Shown here piece after piece: positions 15,301 through 21,781 of a stretch of DNA of 44,213 nt. The first letter of the stretch is position 1; each line of letters begins with the position of its first letter. The notes below the pieces were generated by a model. The model saw only the letters and a list, made by a program, of their open reading frames with translations, searched no databases and had not been told where the DNA came from. This stretch comes from Amycolatopsis coloradensis (GTDB taxonomy: Bacteria; Actinomycetota; Actinomycetes; Mycobacteriales; Pseudonocardiaceae), in NCBI RefSeq assembly GCF_001953865.1, contig NZ_MQUQ01000029.1:49832-94044 (forward strand), written 5' to 3'. Both the position numbers and the translations under genes were made by a program.

Positions 15301-16299
15301 GATCCGGACGGGTCCTTCTCCGGTCATCTGCGCGGCGCAGGCGACGACGGTGGCCTCGGTCGGGCCGTAGGTGTTCCAGACTTCGCGGCCCTCGACGGCG
15401 ACGCGCTCGGCCAGTTCGGGCGGGCACGCTTCGCCGCCGAAGATCAGCAGGCGGACGTCTTCGAGTGCGTCGGCGGGCCACAGCGCGGCCAGCGTCGGCA
15501 CGGTCGAGACGACGGTGATGCCCTGCGCGACCAGCCACGGGCCGAGGTCGACACCGGTCCGCACCAGCGAACGCGGCGCCGGGACCAGGCAGGCGCCGTG
15601 ACGCCAGGCGAGCCACATCTCTTCACAGGACGCGTCGAAGGCGACGGACAGGCCCGCGAGGACACGGTCGCCGGGGCCGATCGGCTCCTCGGTGAGGAAG
15701 AGCCGCGCTTCGGCGTCGACGAACGCCGCGGCGGACGCGTGTGAAACGGCGACGCCCTTCGGCTTACCGGTCGAGCCCGACGTGAAGATGATCCACGCGT
15801 CGTCGGTCGGCGCGGGCGAGCCCTCGACGCCGCTGGGCGTGCCGAGGACGGTGATCACACCGCCATCGGAGACCACGGCGGCGACGTCCGCCTCACCGAA
15901 GACCAGGTCGGCGCGCTCGTCCGGGTCGTCGGCGTCGACCGGCACGTAGGCGGCGCCGATGGACAGGACGGCGAGGATGGCGATGTACAGCTCGGCGGTA
16001 CCTGAAGAGATCCGGATGCCGACGCGGTCACCGACGCCGACGCCGTTGGCGGTCAGCTCGCGGCCGTAGGCGTCGATCTCCTCGACGAGCTTGCGGTAGG
16101 GCAGCGTGGTCTCGCCATCGTCGATCGCACCCGCGTTGGGGTGGCGGGCGGCGGTCTCGGCGAGGATGTCGATCAGGGTGCGCTCGCCGGCACCGAGACC
16201 GGACCAGAAGAGGGCGCGGTCGGCGATGGGGGCGGGCGACGGAGCGACGGTGACGTCGGCGACACAGGCGATCGGCCGGGAATCGGCGGTCAGCGTCAT
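12397..16299 (-). CDS. Pls/PosA-family membrane-bound single-module NRPS (poly-amino-acid synthetase, lysine-like code)
   Basis: 1300 residues (1318 if the GTG at 16353 is used), close to the roughly 1319 of epsilon-polylysine synthetase as I recall it. Order: adenylation domain (about 40-510; IIFTSGSTGKPKG, FDASCEEMW, NTYGPTEATV, YRSGDMV, GRLDEQVKLGGRRIE, SGKVDRNAL); carrier domain with phosphopantetheine Ser553 in an unusual NGGGSL; then three pairs of membrane segments (about 610-665, 850-910, 1085-1145), each followed by a soluble domain. The soluble domains contain hexapeptide-like IG..A.IG repeats. There is no condensation or thioesterase domain. The specificity code read by alignment is D222 A223 E226 S265 I286 G288 T310 V318 V319 K500. 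This is close to the lysine code DAESIGSVCK I recall from bacitracin synthetase. Such enzymes make isopeptide homopolymers in the membrane. Lysine is a prediction. The start at 16299 (MTLTADSR) is preferred but not certain. Confidence 0.9.
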   Translation of the reverse strand: MTLTADSRPIACVADVTVAPSPAPIADRALFWSGLGAGERTLIDILAETAARHPNAGAIDDGETTLPYRKLVEEIDAYGRELTANGVGVGDRVGIRISSGTAELYIAILAVLSIGAAYVPVDADDPDERADLVFGEADVAAVVSDGGVITVLGTPSGVEGSPAPTDDAWIIFTSGSTGKPKGVAVSHASAAAFVDAEARLFLTEEPIGPGDRVLAGLSVAFDASCEEMWLAWRHGACLVPAPRSLVRTGVDLGPWLVAQGITVVSTVPTLAALWPADALEDVRLLIFGGEACPPELAERVAVEGREVWNTYGPTEATVVACAAQMTGEGPVRIGLPLAGWQLAVVNEAGEPVAMGETGELVIGGVGLARYLDPEKDAEKFAPLPSLGWRRAYRSGDMVRAEAEGLLFLGRLDEQVKLGGRRIELGEVDAALQALPGVQGAAAAIRRTKAGNQVLVGYVVPAEGTKFDHDEAATRLREQLPAALVPLLALVDDLPTRTSGKVDRNALPWPLSTVDAAKSGLSPMESWLAEGWAEILGVSVDNPKADFFTNGGGSLTAAQLIARIRTRHPQVSVNDIYANPKLGALATLLDALSGEKTERRDIAPTPRRAGIVQSLLMVPLMGLVGLRWTTIAATLSNILSLAGFAWAPTLNWAWIAVAWVAVFSPAGRIAISATGARLLLRGVRPGSYPRGGSVHLRLWTAEKLAEFSGADSVAGASWMTTYAKALGARIAKEVDLHSPPPVTGMLKLGRGAAIEPEVDLTGHWVDGDLVHIGKIRIGADARIGARSSLFPGARIGKGAEIAAGSTVRGNVPAGQRWAGAPAARATKDSLKWPSSRPPRSRFWSSVYGATSVALGLLPAVAALPAVAVLGYAITGTASLGAALGQALLFTPLATIAYFLTYALLVLVGVRSLSIGMVEGYHPVHGRVAWQVWATERLMGMAREGLFPLYASLFTPVWLRMLGAKVGRNVEASTVLALPKMTQVDSGAFLADDTMVATYELGHGWLHVAPARIGKQAFLGNSGMAAPGRSVPKRGLVGVLSSAPLKAKKGSSYLGMPPLPVRRSVGESDTSRTYTPPLRLKAARALVELCRIVPVMCGVALTVLVAAGIFALASSYGFLVAVLLGGPLLLAAGAVAALTATAMKWLLVGRFRAVDHPLWSSFVWRNELADTFVEALAVPWLIGSLGGTPLLPAWLRTMGVKIGRGVWLETYWLPESDLVSLGDGATINRGCVVQTHLFHDRIMTMSPVTLDEGATLGPHGIVLPGASIGARTTVGPGSLVTRGDAVPADSRWLGNPISAWTK

Positions 16300-16478
16300 C
16301 AGGTGGTCACCACGGGCAAGAAGGAACCATGGGCGCTCAAGCCCATCACACACCTTTCGCGAAGTGCGTCATTCGGGCTCGCTCTCCGAATGAGGCGCCC
16401 GCTAACAGACTGACCACTTTAGCGCAGGTGAACGACATATCTCGGCAGGATCTCGACAGAGTGTCGAACCTCACCGGC

Positions 16479-16512
16479 GGACACGCCGAAACCCGAGGTC
16501 ATCGGCGTGTCC
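16479..16512. terminator. Hairpin between der and the NRPS gene
   Basis: Perfect 11-bp arms GGACACGCCGA / TCGGCGTGTCC with a 12-base loop, 34 bp past the der stop codon on the leftward transcript. No T tract follows. The remaining 16300-16545 intergenic DNA should hold the NRPS promoter. It also contains a small palindrome TCGACA-GAG-TGTCGA (16453-16467) that could be an operator; I see no certain -10/-35 pair. Confidence 0.5.
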
Positions 16513-16545
16513 ACCCAGTGAACTATTCACCTACATCGTGGGAAA

Positions 16546-18015
16546 TCAACGAGTCTTCGGTTTACCCGCCGCTTTTCCGCCGACCTTCGGCCTTTGCTTC
16601 TTTTCCCGCACCCGGACATTCACCCGGACGGGGCTGCCTTCGAAGCCGAAACGCTCACGGAACTTGCGTTCGATGAATCGCCGGTAGCCCGCCTCGAGGA
16701 AGCCGGTGGTGAACAGGACCAGGGTCGGCGGCCGAATGCCCGCCTGGGTCGCGAAGAGCACCTTCGGCTGCTTGCCGCCCCGCACCGGCGGCGGGGTCGC
16801 GGCGATGAGGTCGGCGAGCCAGCCGTTCAGCTGACCAGTGGGAACCCGCTGGTCCCAGGACTTGAGCGCGGTCCGCAGGGCGGGCGCGAGTTTGCGCACG
16901 GAACGCCCGGTGAGCGCCGAGATGTTGACCTTGTCCGCCCACGGCACCCGGACCAGGCCGCGGTCCAGTTCCCGCACCATGGCGTGGCGGCGGTCCTCGT
17001 CGACCAGATCCCACTTGTTGAAGGCGAGGACGCAGGCGCGGCCCGCCTCGACGACCATGGTCAGCACCCGCAGGTCCTGCTCCGAAAGCGGTTCGGCGGC
17101 GTCCAGCAGCACGATCGCGACCTCGGCCGCGTCGATCGCGGTCTTGGTCCGCAACGACGCGTAGTACTCCGCGCCATTGGCCGAGTTGACGCGCTTGCGC
17201 AGCCCCGCGGTGTCGACGAACCGCCAGATGTCGCCGTCCAGCTCGACCAGCGAGTCGACCGGGTCGACCGTGGTACCGGCCACCGAGTCCACCACGGACC
17301 GCTCTTCGCCGGAGATCTTGTTCAGCAGGCTGGACTTGCCCACGTTCGGCTTGCCGACCAGGGCGACCCGGCGCGGGCCGGCGGTGGCGCGGTCGCCGTC
17401 ACGCGGCATCGTCGGCAGCGCCTTGACGATGGCGTCGAGCAGGTCACCCGAACTACGGCCGTGCAACGCGCTGACCGGATGTGGTTCGCCGAGGCCGAGT
17501 GACCACAGCGATGCGGTGTCGGCGAGCAGGCGGTCGTCGTCGACCTTGTTGGCGACGAGCAGCACCGGCTTCTTCGAGCGGCGCAGCACCTTCGAGGCGG
17601 CCTCGTCTGTCGCGGTCGCGCCGACACTGGCGTCGATGACCAGCAGCACCGCGTCGGCGGTGGCCATCGCGATCTCGGCCTGCGCGGCGACGGAGGCCTG
17701 CAGCCCCGTCGCGTCCGGCTCCCAGCCGCCCGTGTCGACAAGGGTGAACCTGCGGCCCGCCCAGAAGGCGTCGTAGGCGACGCGGTCCCTGGTCACGCCG
17801 GGGACGTCCTGCACGACCGCCTCACGGCGGCCGAGGATGCGGTTGACCAGGGTCGACTTGCCGACGTTCGGCCTGCCGACCACGGCGAGGACCGGCTGCG
17901 CGAGTTGCGCCTCCTCCTCGGCCTCGCCTGCGGCGATCTGCGCGTCGAGCGCGGTGAATTCGGACTCGTCGGACCAGGAGCCGTCGATCTCGCCGACTCC
18001 GTCAAGCTCAGACAT
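16546..18015 (-). CDS. der: Ribosome biogenesis GTPase Der (EngA)
   Basis: 489 residues. It carries two tandem G domains and a C-terminal KH-like domain, acting in late 50S subunit assembly. The first P-loop is GRPNVGKST (47-55) with DTGG and NKVD; the second is GKPNVGKSS (221-229) with DTAGLRKR and NKWD. The KH-like part ends in a basic tail (REKKQRPKVGGKAAGKPKTR). An acidic, Ala/Glu-rich N-terminal extension of about 40 residues precedes the first G domain, as in other actinobacterial Der proteins. The start is 3 bp from the plsC stop, and the cmk-plsC-der order is typical of the phylum. Confidence 0.97.
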   Translation of the reverse strand: MSELDGVGEIDGSWSDESEFTALDAQIAAGEAEEEAQLAQPVLAVVGRPNVGKSTLVNRILGRREAVVQDVPGVTRDRVAYDAFWAGRRFTLVDTGGWEPDATGLQASVAAQAEIAMATADAVLLVIDASVGATATDEAASKVLRRSKKPVLLVANKVDDDRLLADTASLWSLGLGEPHPVSALHGRSSGDLLDAIVKALPTMPRDGDRATAGPRRVALVGKPNVGKSSLLNKISGEERSVVDSVAGTTVDPVDSLVELDGDIWRFVDTAGLRKRVNSANGAEYYASLRTKTAIDAAEVAIVLLDAAEPLSEQDLRVLTMVVEAGRACVLAFNKWDLVDEDRRHAMVRELDRGLVRVPWADKVNISALTGRSVRKLAPALRTALKSWDQRVPTGQLNGWLADLIAATPPPVRGGKQPKVLFATQAGIRPPTLVLFTTGFLEAGYRRFIERKFRERFGFEGSPVRVNVRVREKKQRPKVGGKAAGKPKTR

Positions 18016-18018
18016 TCG

Positions 18019-18693
18019 TTACTTCACATTCTGTCGCGTGTCTTGGAGCCCGTGCTCCAAGCGCCATTCGTCCAGTGCCTTCACGAGGTCCGCGAGCGCG
18101 ATGCGAAGCCGCTCGGTTCCCTCCTCCAGCCCTGTCCTTCCCTTCCCGATCGCGGGAGTGAAAGGTTCGCCGACCATGATGTCGACGCGGGGCCGCCAGC
18201 GCCTCTTGGCACCGGCGGGTTTGTACGTCCCCCGAGTGGCGACCGGAACCACGGTCGCGTTCCCGGCGCGGACCAGGAAGGCCGCGCCGCGCTCGAAGTT
18301 TTCGGCGTCACCGAGGCCGCGGGTGCCTTCGGGGAAGATCCCGACCGCACCGCCGTCCTCGAGCACCTTGACCGCCATCATCAGCGGTTTGCGGTCCACC
18401 GCACCCCGCTTCACCGGGATCTGGCCCAGTTTCGGAAAGAACCAGCCGACGAAACCCTTGAACAGTTCCGCCTTGACCAGGAACGCGGTGCGCCGCGAGA
18501 ACATTCCGAACAGCAGCGCCGGTTCCGTCATCGAGCTGTGGTTGGCCATGAACACCACCGGACCGGACGCCGGTACCCGCTCGGCACCGTGGACCCGGAC
18601 CCGGAACACAGGCCGGACGATGAACCTGGAGATCCCCCGGCCGAAGGTGTGAAACGGGTCGCTCGCGCCCTCGGGAAGTCCTTTCGCGCTCAC
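18019..18693 (-). CDS. plsC: 1-acyl-sn-glycerol-3-phosphate acyltransferase (PlsC family)
   Basis: 224 residues. It acylates lysophosphatidic acid or a related acceptor at the membrane. Motif I reads NHSSMTEP (H52), motif II is around AELFKGFVGWFFPKLGQIPVKRG, motif III is FPEGTRG (120-126) and motif IV is VVPVATRG. The usual acidic partner of the motif I His is Asp (HX4D); here it is Glu (E57). Glu could still act in a charge relay, but the change may signal a different acceptor. The GTG start overlaps the cmk stop by 4 bp (GTGA), and the stop lies 3 bp before der, so the three genes form one translationally coupled unit. Confidence 0.92.
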   Translation of the reverse strand: MSAKGLPEGASDPFHTFGRGISRFIVRPVFRVRVHGAERVPASGPVVFMANHSSMTEPALLFGMFSRRTAFLVKAELFKGFVGWFFPKLGQIPVKRGAVDRKPLMMAVKVLEDGGAVGIFPEGTRGLGDAENFERGAAFLVRAGNATVVPVATRGTYKPAGAKRRWRPRVDIMVGEPFTPAIGKGRTGLEEGTERLRIALADLVKALDEWRLEHGLQDTRQNVK

Positions 18694-19415
18694 CGCGCGG
18701 CCTCGGCGGGGCAGCCTTCGAGCAGACCGCGGTGCAGCGCCAGCTCCGCGAGCGCGACGATCACCTGGTCGATGTCGAGCTGCGAGGTGTCGACCTCGAC
18801 GGCGTCTTCGGCCGCGCGCAGCGGTGACGCCGCCCGCGTGGAGTCCAAGCGGTCGCGACGTTCCACCGCCGCCTTCGCGACAGCATGAGTGGACTCACGA
18901 CCGGCGGCCGAGTCCTGCGCGCTGCGGCGCGCGGCACGGACCTCCGCCGAGGCGGTGAGGAAGATCTTCAGCGGGGCGTCCGGCGAGACGACGGTGCCGA
19001 TGTCGCGGCCTTCGACCACGATGCCGCCGACGCGGCCGAGCACCTCGTCGATGATCTCGCGCTGCCGGGCGACCAGCAGCTCGCGGACGGCGGGGACGGC
19101 GGAGACCGGCGACACCGCGGTGGTGACGTCCGCGCCGCGGATCTCGGCGGCGACGTCCTCGCCCGCCAGGGTCACGGCCGCTTCGTCAGGGCTGGTCCCG
19201 ATGCCGAGTTCGGTCTTCCGGGCGACGTCGGCGATCGCGACCGCGTCGGCAAGGTCGACCCCGGCGCGCAGGACGGCGAGGGTGACCATGCGGTACATCG
19301 CGCCCGTGTCGAGGTAACCGGCGCCGAGCTTCGTCGCGAGCTTCCGCGAAACCGTGGACTTCCCGGTCCCGGACGGGCCGTCCATCGCGACCACACCACG
19401 CAGGGCTCCCGCCAC
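18690..19415 (-). CDS. cmk: (d)CMP kinase
   Basis: 241 residues. It phosphorylates CMP and dCMP for nucleic acid and CDP-lipid synthesis. The P-loop is DGPSGTGKST (about 13-22), followed by LGAGYLDTGAMYRMVTL, a NMP-binding region, VVEGRDIGTVVSPDAPLKIFLTAS and the lid region RRSAQDS...RRDRLDSTRAASPLR, all standard for Cmk. The GTG start at 19415 is supported by AGAGGAGT upstream. It is first in the cmk-plsC-der unit. The product initiates the CDP branch used by the adjacent acyltransferase's pathway, although cmk-plsC linkage is mainly a conserved gene order. Confidence 0.96.
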   Translation of the reverse strand: MAGALRGVVAMDGPSGTGKSTVSRKLATKLGAGYLDTGAMYRMVTLAVLRAGVDLADAVAIADVARKTELGIGTSPDEAAVTLAGEDVAAEIRGADVTTAVSPVSAVPAVRELLVARQREIIDEVLGRVGGIVVEGRDIGTVVSPDAPLKIFLTASAEVRAARRSAQDSAAGRESTHAVAKAAVERRDRLDSTRAASPLRAAEDAVEVDTSQLDIDQVIVALAELALHRGLLEGCPAEAAR

Positions 19416-19523
19416 CGGAACACTCCTCTAGCTCATCGTCGTCGCTCACCTGATCGATGACCATTCTGCCTGGTGGCGCACGACACGCCTCAGCCACCCA
19501 CGGCGAAGTGGCGATATCTCCGT

Positions 19524-19587
19524 TCTAGCGTCGCTAGACAAGCTAGCGAGACTCGGCTAGCTTATGCAGAGTTACTAGCGCTGCTAG
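19524..19587. promoter_or_regulatory. Dense CTAG-containing operator array upstream of the DUF4267 gene
   Basis: Three interlocking inverted repeats. TCTAGCG-T-CGCTAGA spans 19524-19538. AAGCTAGC-N8-GCTAGCTT spans 19540-19563. CTAGC-GCT-GCTAG spans 19575-19587. The first and third share a 13-bp core, CTAGCG(TC/CT)GCTAG, with 50 bp between equivalent positions. Six CTAG tetramers fall within 63 bp, in a high-GC genome where CTAG is normally rare. The layout fits cooperative binding of a dimeric repressor such as a TetR- or MarR-type protein, but no such regulator gene is adjacent. The array ends 18 bp before the DUF4267 start and probably covers its promoter. Confidence 0.65.
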
Positions 19588-19605
19588 ATTTCGGAGTCGG
19601 AGACC

Positions 19606-19998
19606 ATGACCAGAATCAAGATCGCTTATGCCCTGTCCGCCGCCCTCGTGCTTTTCGTCCTCTACTTCGGCACCGGGTACGTGTTCTTCCCGCAGACCCA
19701 GACGAGCGGCTTCGGACTGCCCGTGATGCCTTCCGAAGGCGACCCGATCCTCGCGGTCAAGGGCGTCCGCGACATCGGCACGGCACTCGTGCTGCTCGCG
19801 CTGCTCCTGTTCCGGAACGTCCGCGCGCTGGGCTGGGCGCTCCTCGCGCTGGCGTTCATCCCGTTGGGTGACATGCTCATCGTGTTGACCCACAACGGGT
19901 CCGTCGGCGCCGCGCTCGGCATCCACGCCGCGACGTCCGCCTTGATGCTCGTGCTCTCGGCGTTGTTCCTCATCAGGCCGAAGCAAAACGGACAGTGA
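19606..19998 (+). CDS. DUF4267-type small four-helix membrane protein
   Basis: 130 residues with four predicted membrane helices: ALSAALVLFVLYFGTGYVFF, IGTALVLLALLLF, LGWALLALAFIPLGDMLIVL and AATSALMLVLSALFLI. The second half of the first loop (FGLPVMPSEGDPILAVKGVRDIGTAL) and the GDMLIV helix recall DUF4267 proteins, whose function is unknown. The start has a GGAG purine stretch upstream. It lies 15 bp before the KhtT-like gene, so it may be co-transcribed with the K+/H+ antiporter genes, and it sits directly behind the CTAG operator array. It probably responds to an inducer sensed by a repressor encoded elsewhere. Confidence 0.8.
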   Translation: MTRIKIAYALSAALVLFVLYFGTGYVFFPQTQTSGFGLPVMPSEGDPILAVKGVRDIGTALVLLALLLFRNVRALGWALLALAFIPLGDMLIVLTHNGSVGAALGIHAATSALMLVLSALFLIRPKQNGQ

Positions 19999-20013
19999 GT
20001 TACTGTTGACAGT

Positions 20014-20496
20014 GTGAACGTCGAAGTGACCCCGCTCCCCGGAATAGGCGTCCGCAAGGACTTCGCCACTCGCAACGGTCGCCGCGTAGGCGTCGTGACC
20101 CACCGCGATGGGCATGTCGAGCTGATCGTGTCCAAAACGGACGATCCCGACGCCTGCCTGGCCTCACTTCCGCTGAGCACCGACGAGGCGGGCGCGCTGG
20201 CGAACCTGCTCGGCGCGCCCCAGCTCGTAGCCCAGCTCACCGAGGAGCACCGGGATCTTCCTGGCATCAACACCAAACAGCTCCCGATCAAGTCCTCGTC
20301 GCCGTTCGACGGCCGGACGCTCGGTGACACCGCCATGCGGACGCGGACGAGTGTCTCGGTGGTCGCGGTGATGCGGGCCGGACAGGTCCACCCCTCCCCC
20401 AACCCGGATTTCAACCTCACCGCCGGCGACGTGCTCGTCGCGGTCGGGACCTCCGAAGGACTCGAAGCCGCCGTCAAGATCCTGAAGTACGGCTGA
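20014..20496 (+). CDS. khtT: KhtT-like regulatory subunit of a K+/H+ antiporter (TrkA-C domain)
   Basis: 160 residues, soluble. The N-terminal half starts VEVTPLPGIGVRKDFATRNGRRVGVV. The C-terminal half is a TrkA-C (RCK-C) domain: LDGRTLGD-like FDGRTLGDTAMRTRTSVSVVAVMR, then FNLTAGDVLVAVGTSEGLEAAVKIL. In Bacillus, KhtT gates the KhtU antiporter in response to pH and small ligands. Here the next gene, 6 bp downstream, encodes the matching CPA2 transporter. The GTG start at 20014 follows the DUF4267 stop by 15 bp. The ligand cannot be told from sequence. Confidence 0.87.
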   Translation: MNVEVTPLPGIGVRKDFATRNGRRVGVVTHRDGHVELIVSKTDDPDACLASLPLSTDEAGALANLLGAPQLVAQLTEEHRDLPGINTKQLPIKSSSPFDGRTLGDTAMRTRTSVSVVAVMRAGQVHPSPNPDFNLTAGDVLVAVGTSEGLEAAVKILKYG

Positions 20497-20502
20497 TCGC
20501 GG

Positions 20503-21699
20503 ATGGATCACACCGCACTGTCCTTGATCGAACTCGGGGCGGTCTTCTTCGGGCTGGGCGTGTTGGGGCGCCTCGCCGGGAAGATCGGGATGTCCCCGAT
20601 CCCGCTGTACCTGATCGGTGGCCTGTGTTTCGGGCAGGGCGGGCTCATCCCGCTCGGCGACATCGGTGACTTCACCCACCTCGCCAGCGAGATCGGCGTC
20701 GTCCTCCTGCTCCTGCTGCTGGGCCTGGAGTACTCCGCGGCCGAACTGTTCACCGGGCTGAAACGCTCGTGGATGGCGGGGCTCGTCGACATCGTGCTCA
20801 ACGCCGCGCCCGGCGCGATCGTCGCGCTGATCCTCGGCTGGGGGCCGATCGGCGCGATCGTGCTGGCGGGCGTCACCTACATCTCGTCGTCCGGGATCAT
20901 CGCGAAGGTACTCGGCGACCTCGGACGGCTCGGTAACCGCGAAACGCCGGTGGTGCTGTCGATCCTGGTGTTCGAAGACCTGGTGATGGCGCTGTACCTG
21001 CCGATCCTCACCGCCGTACTCGGCGGCGTGAGCTTCCTCGGCGGGATGAAGGCGGTCGGAATCTCGCTGATGGTGATCACGGTCGTGCTGGTGATCGCGC
21101 TGAAGTTCGGCCGGTACGTCTCCGCGGCGGTGGACAGCCCGGACCGCGAGGTGTTCCTGCTCAAGGTCCTCGGCGCGGCGCTGCTGGTCGCGGGACTCGC
21201 GTCGGCGATGCAGGTGTCGGCCGCGGTCGGCGCGTTCCTGCTCGGTATCGCGATCTCCGGTTCCACGGCAGAGAACGCGACGCATATGCTGGAACCGCTG
21301 CGGGATCTCTTCGCGGCCGTGTTCTTCGTCGTGTTCGGGCTCAACACCAACCCCGCGTCGATCCCGCCCGTGCTGGGCTGGGCGGTCGTGCTGGCGGTGG
21401 CGACCACGCTCACGAAGGTGGGCACCGGCTGGTGGGCGGCGCGCAAGCAAGGCATCGGGAAGATGGGCCGGGCTCGCGCCGGAGCCGCGTTGGTCGCGCG
21501 AGGCGAGTTCTCGATCGTCATCGCCGGACTGGCGGTGGCGGCGGGAGCGGTGACCGGCGAACTGGCGGCCCTCGCCACGGCGTACGTGCTCCTGATGGCG
21601 ATCCTCGGCCCGACGGCCGCGCGGATCGTCGAGCCGGTGGCCCGGGCACTACAGCGGCGTCCCTTCGGCTCAAGAAGCGCCGCCTCCCAGTCTGGCTGA
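20503..21699 (+). CDS. khtU: CPA2-family K+/H+ antiporter (KhtU/KefB-like)
   Basis: 398 residues with 11-12 hydrophobic segments. It starts LIELGAVFFGLGVLGRLAGKIGMSPIPLYLIGGLCFG, with a GLEYSAAEL segment and AGVTYISSSGIIAKVLGDLGRLGNRETPVVLSILVFEDLVMALYLP. The latter corresponds to the ion-translocation core with its Asp-containing helix (VFED). Unlike KefB/KefC it has no C-terminal Rossmann KTN domain, because the regulatory part is the separate KhtT-like protein directly upstream. Predicted role: K+ efflux coupled to H+ for pH or osmotic homeostasis. The ATG at 20503 is 6 bp after khtT. Confidence 0.9.
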   Translation: MDHTALSLIELGAVFFGLGVLGRLAGKIGMSPIPLYLIGGLCFGQGGLIPLGDIGDFTHLASEIGVVLLLLLLGLEYSAAELFTGLKRSWMAGLVDIVLNAAPGAIVALILGWGPIGAIVLAGVTYISSSGIIAKVLGDLGRLGNRETPVVLSILVFEDLVMALYLPILTAVLGGVSFLGGMKAVGISLMVITVVLVIALKFGRYVSAAVDSPDREVFLLKVLGAALLVAGLASAMQVSAAVGAFLLGIAISGSTAENATHMLEPLRDLFAAVFFVVFGLNTNPASIPPVLGWAVVLAVATTLTKVGTGWWAARKQGIGKMGRARAGAALVARGEFSIVIAGLAVAAGAVTGELAALATAYVLLMAILGPTAARIVEPVARALQRRPFGSRSAASQSG

Positions 21700-21722
21700 C
21701 ACCTCACCCCCTCCACGCTCGT

Positions 21723-21770
21723 CGGCACCTGATTGCGATCTGTGCGCGCATGGATCGCAATCAGGTGCCG
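21723..21770. terminator. 18-bp perfect stem-loop between convergent genes
   Basis: Arms CGGCACCTGATTGCGATC (21723-21740) and its exact complement (21753-21770) enclose a 12-base loop that is itself TGCGCGCA-rich. It is centred between the khtU stop (21699) and the S15 peptidase stop (21782), the expected place for a bidirectional terminator. No T tract is present on either strand. Confidence 0.75.
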
Positions 21771-21781
21771 AATCGCGTTGT

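Noticed and set aside
13285..15744. An 819-codon plus-strand frame
   Set aside because: Fully antisense to the NRPS gene, which has all adenylation motifs. Arg/Gln/His-rich composition is typical of a high-GC shadow.
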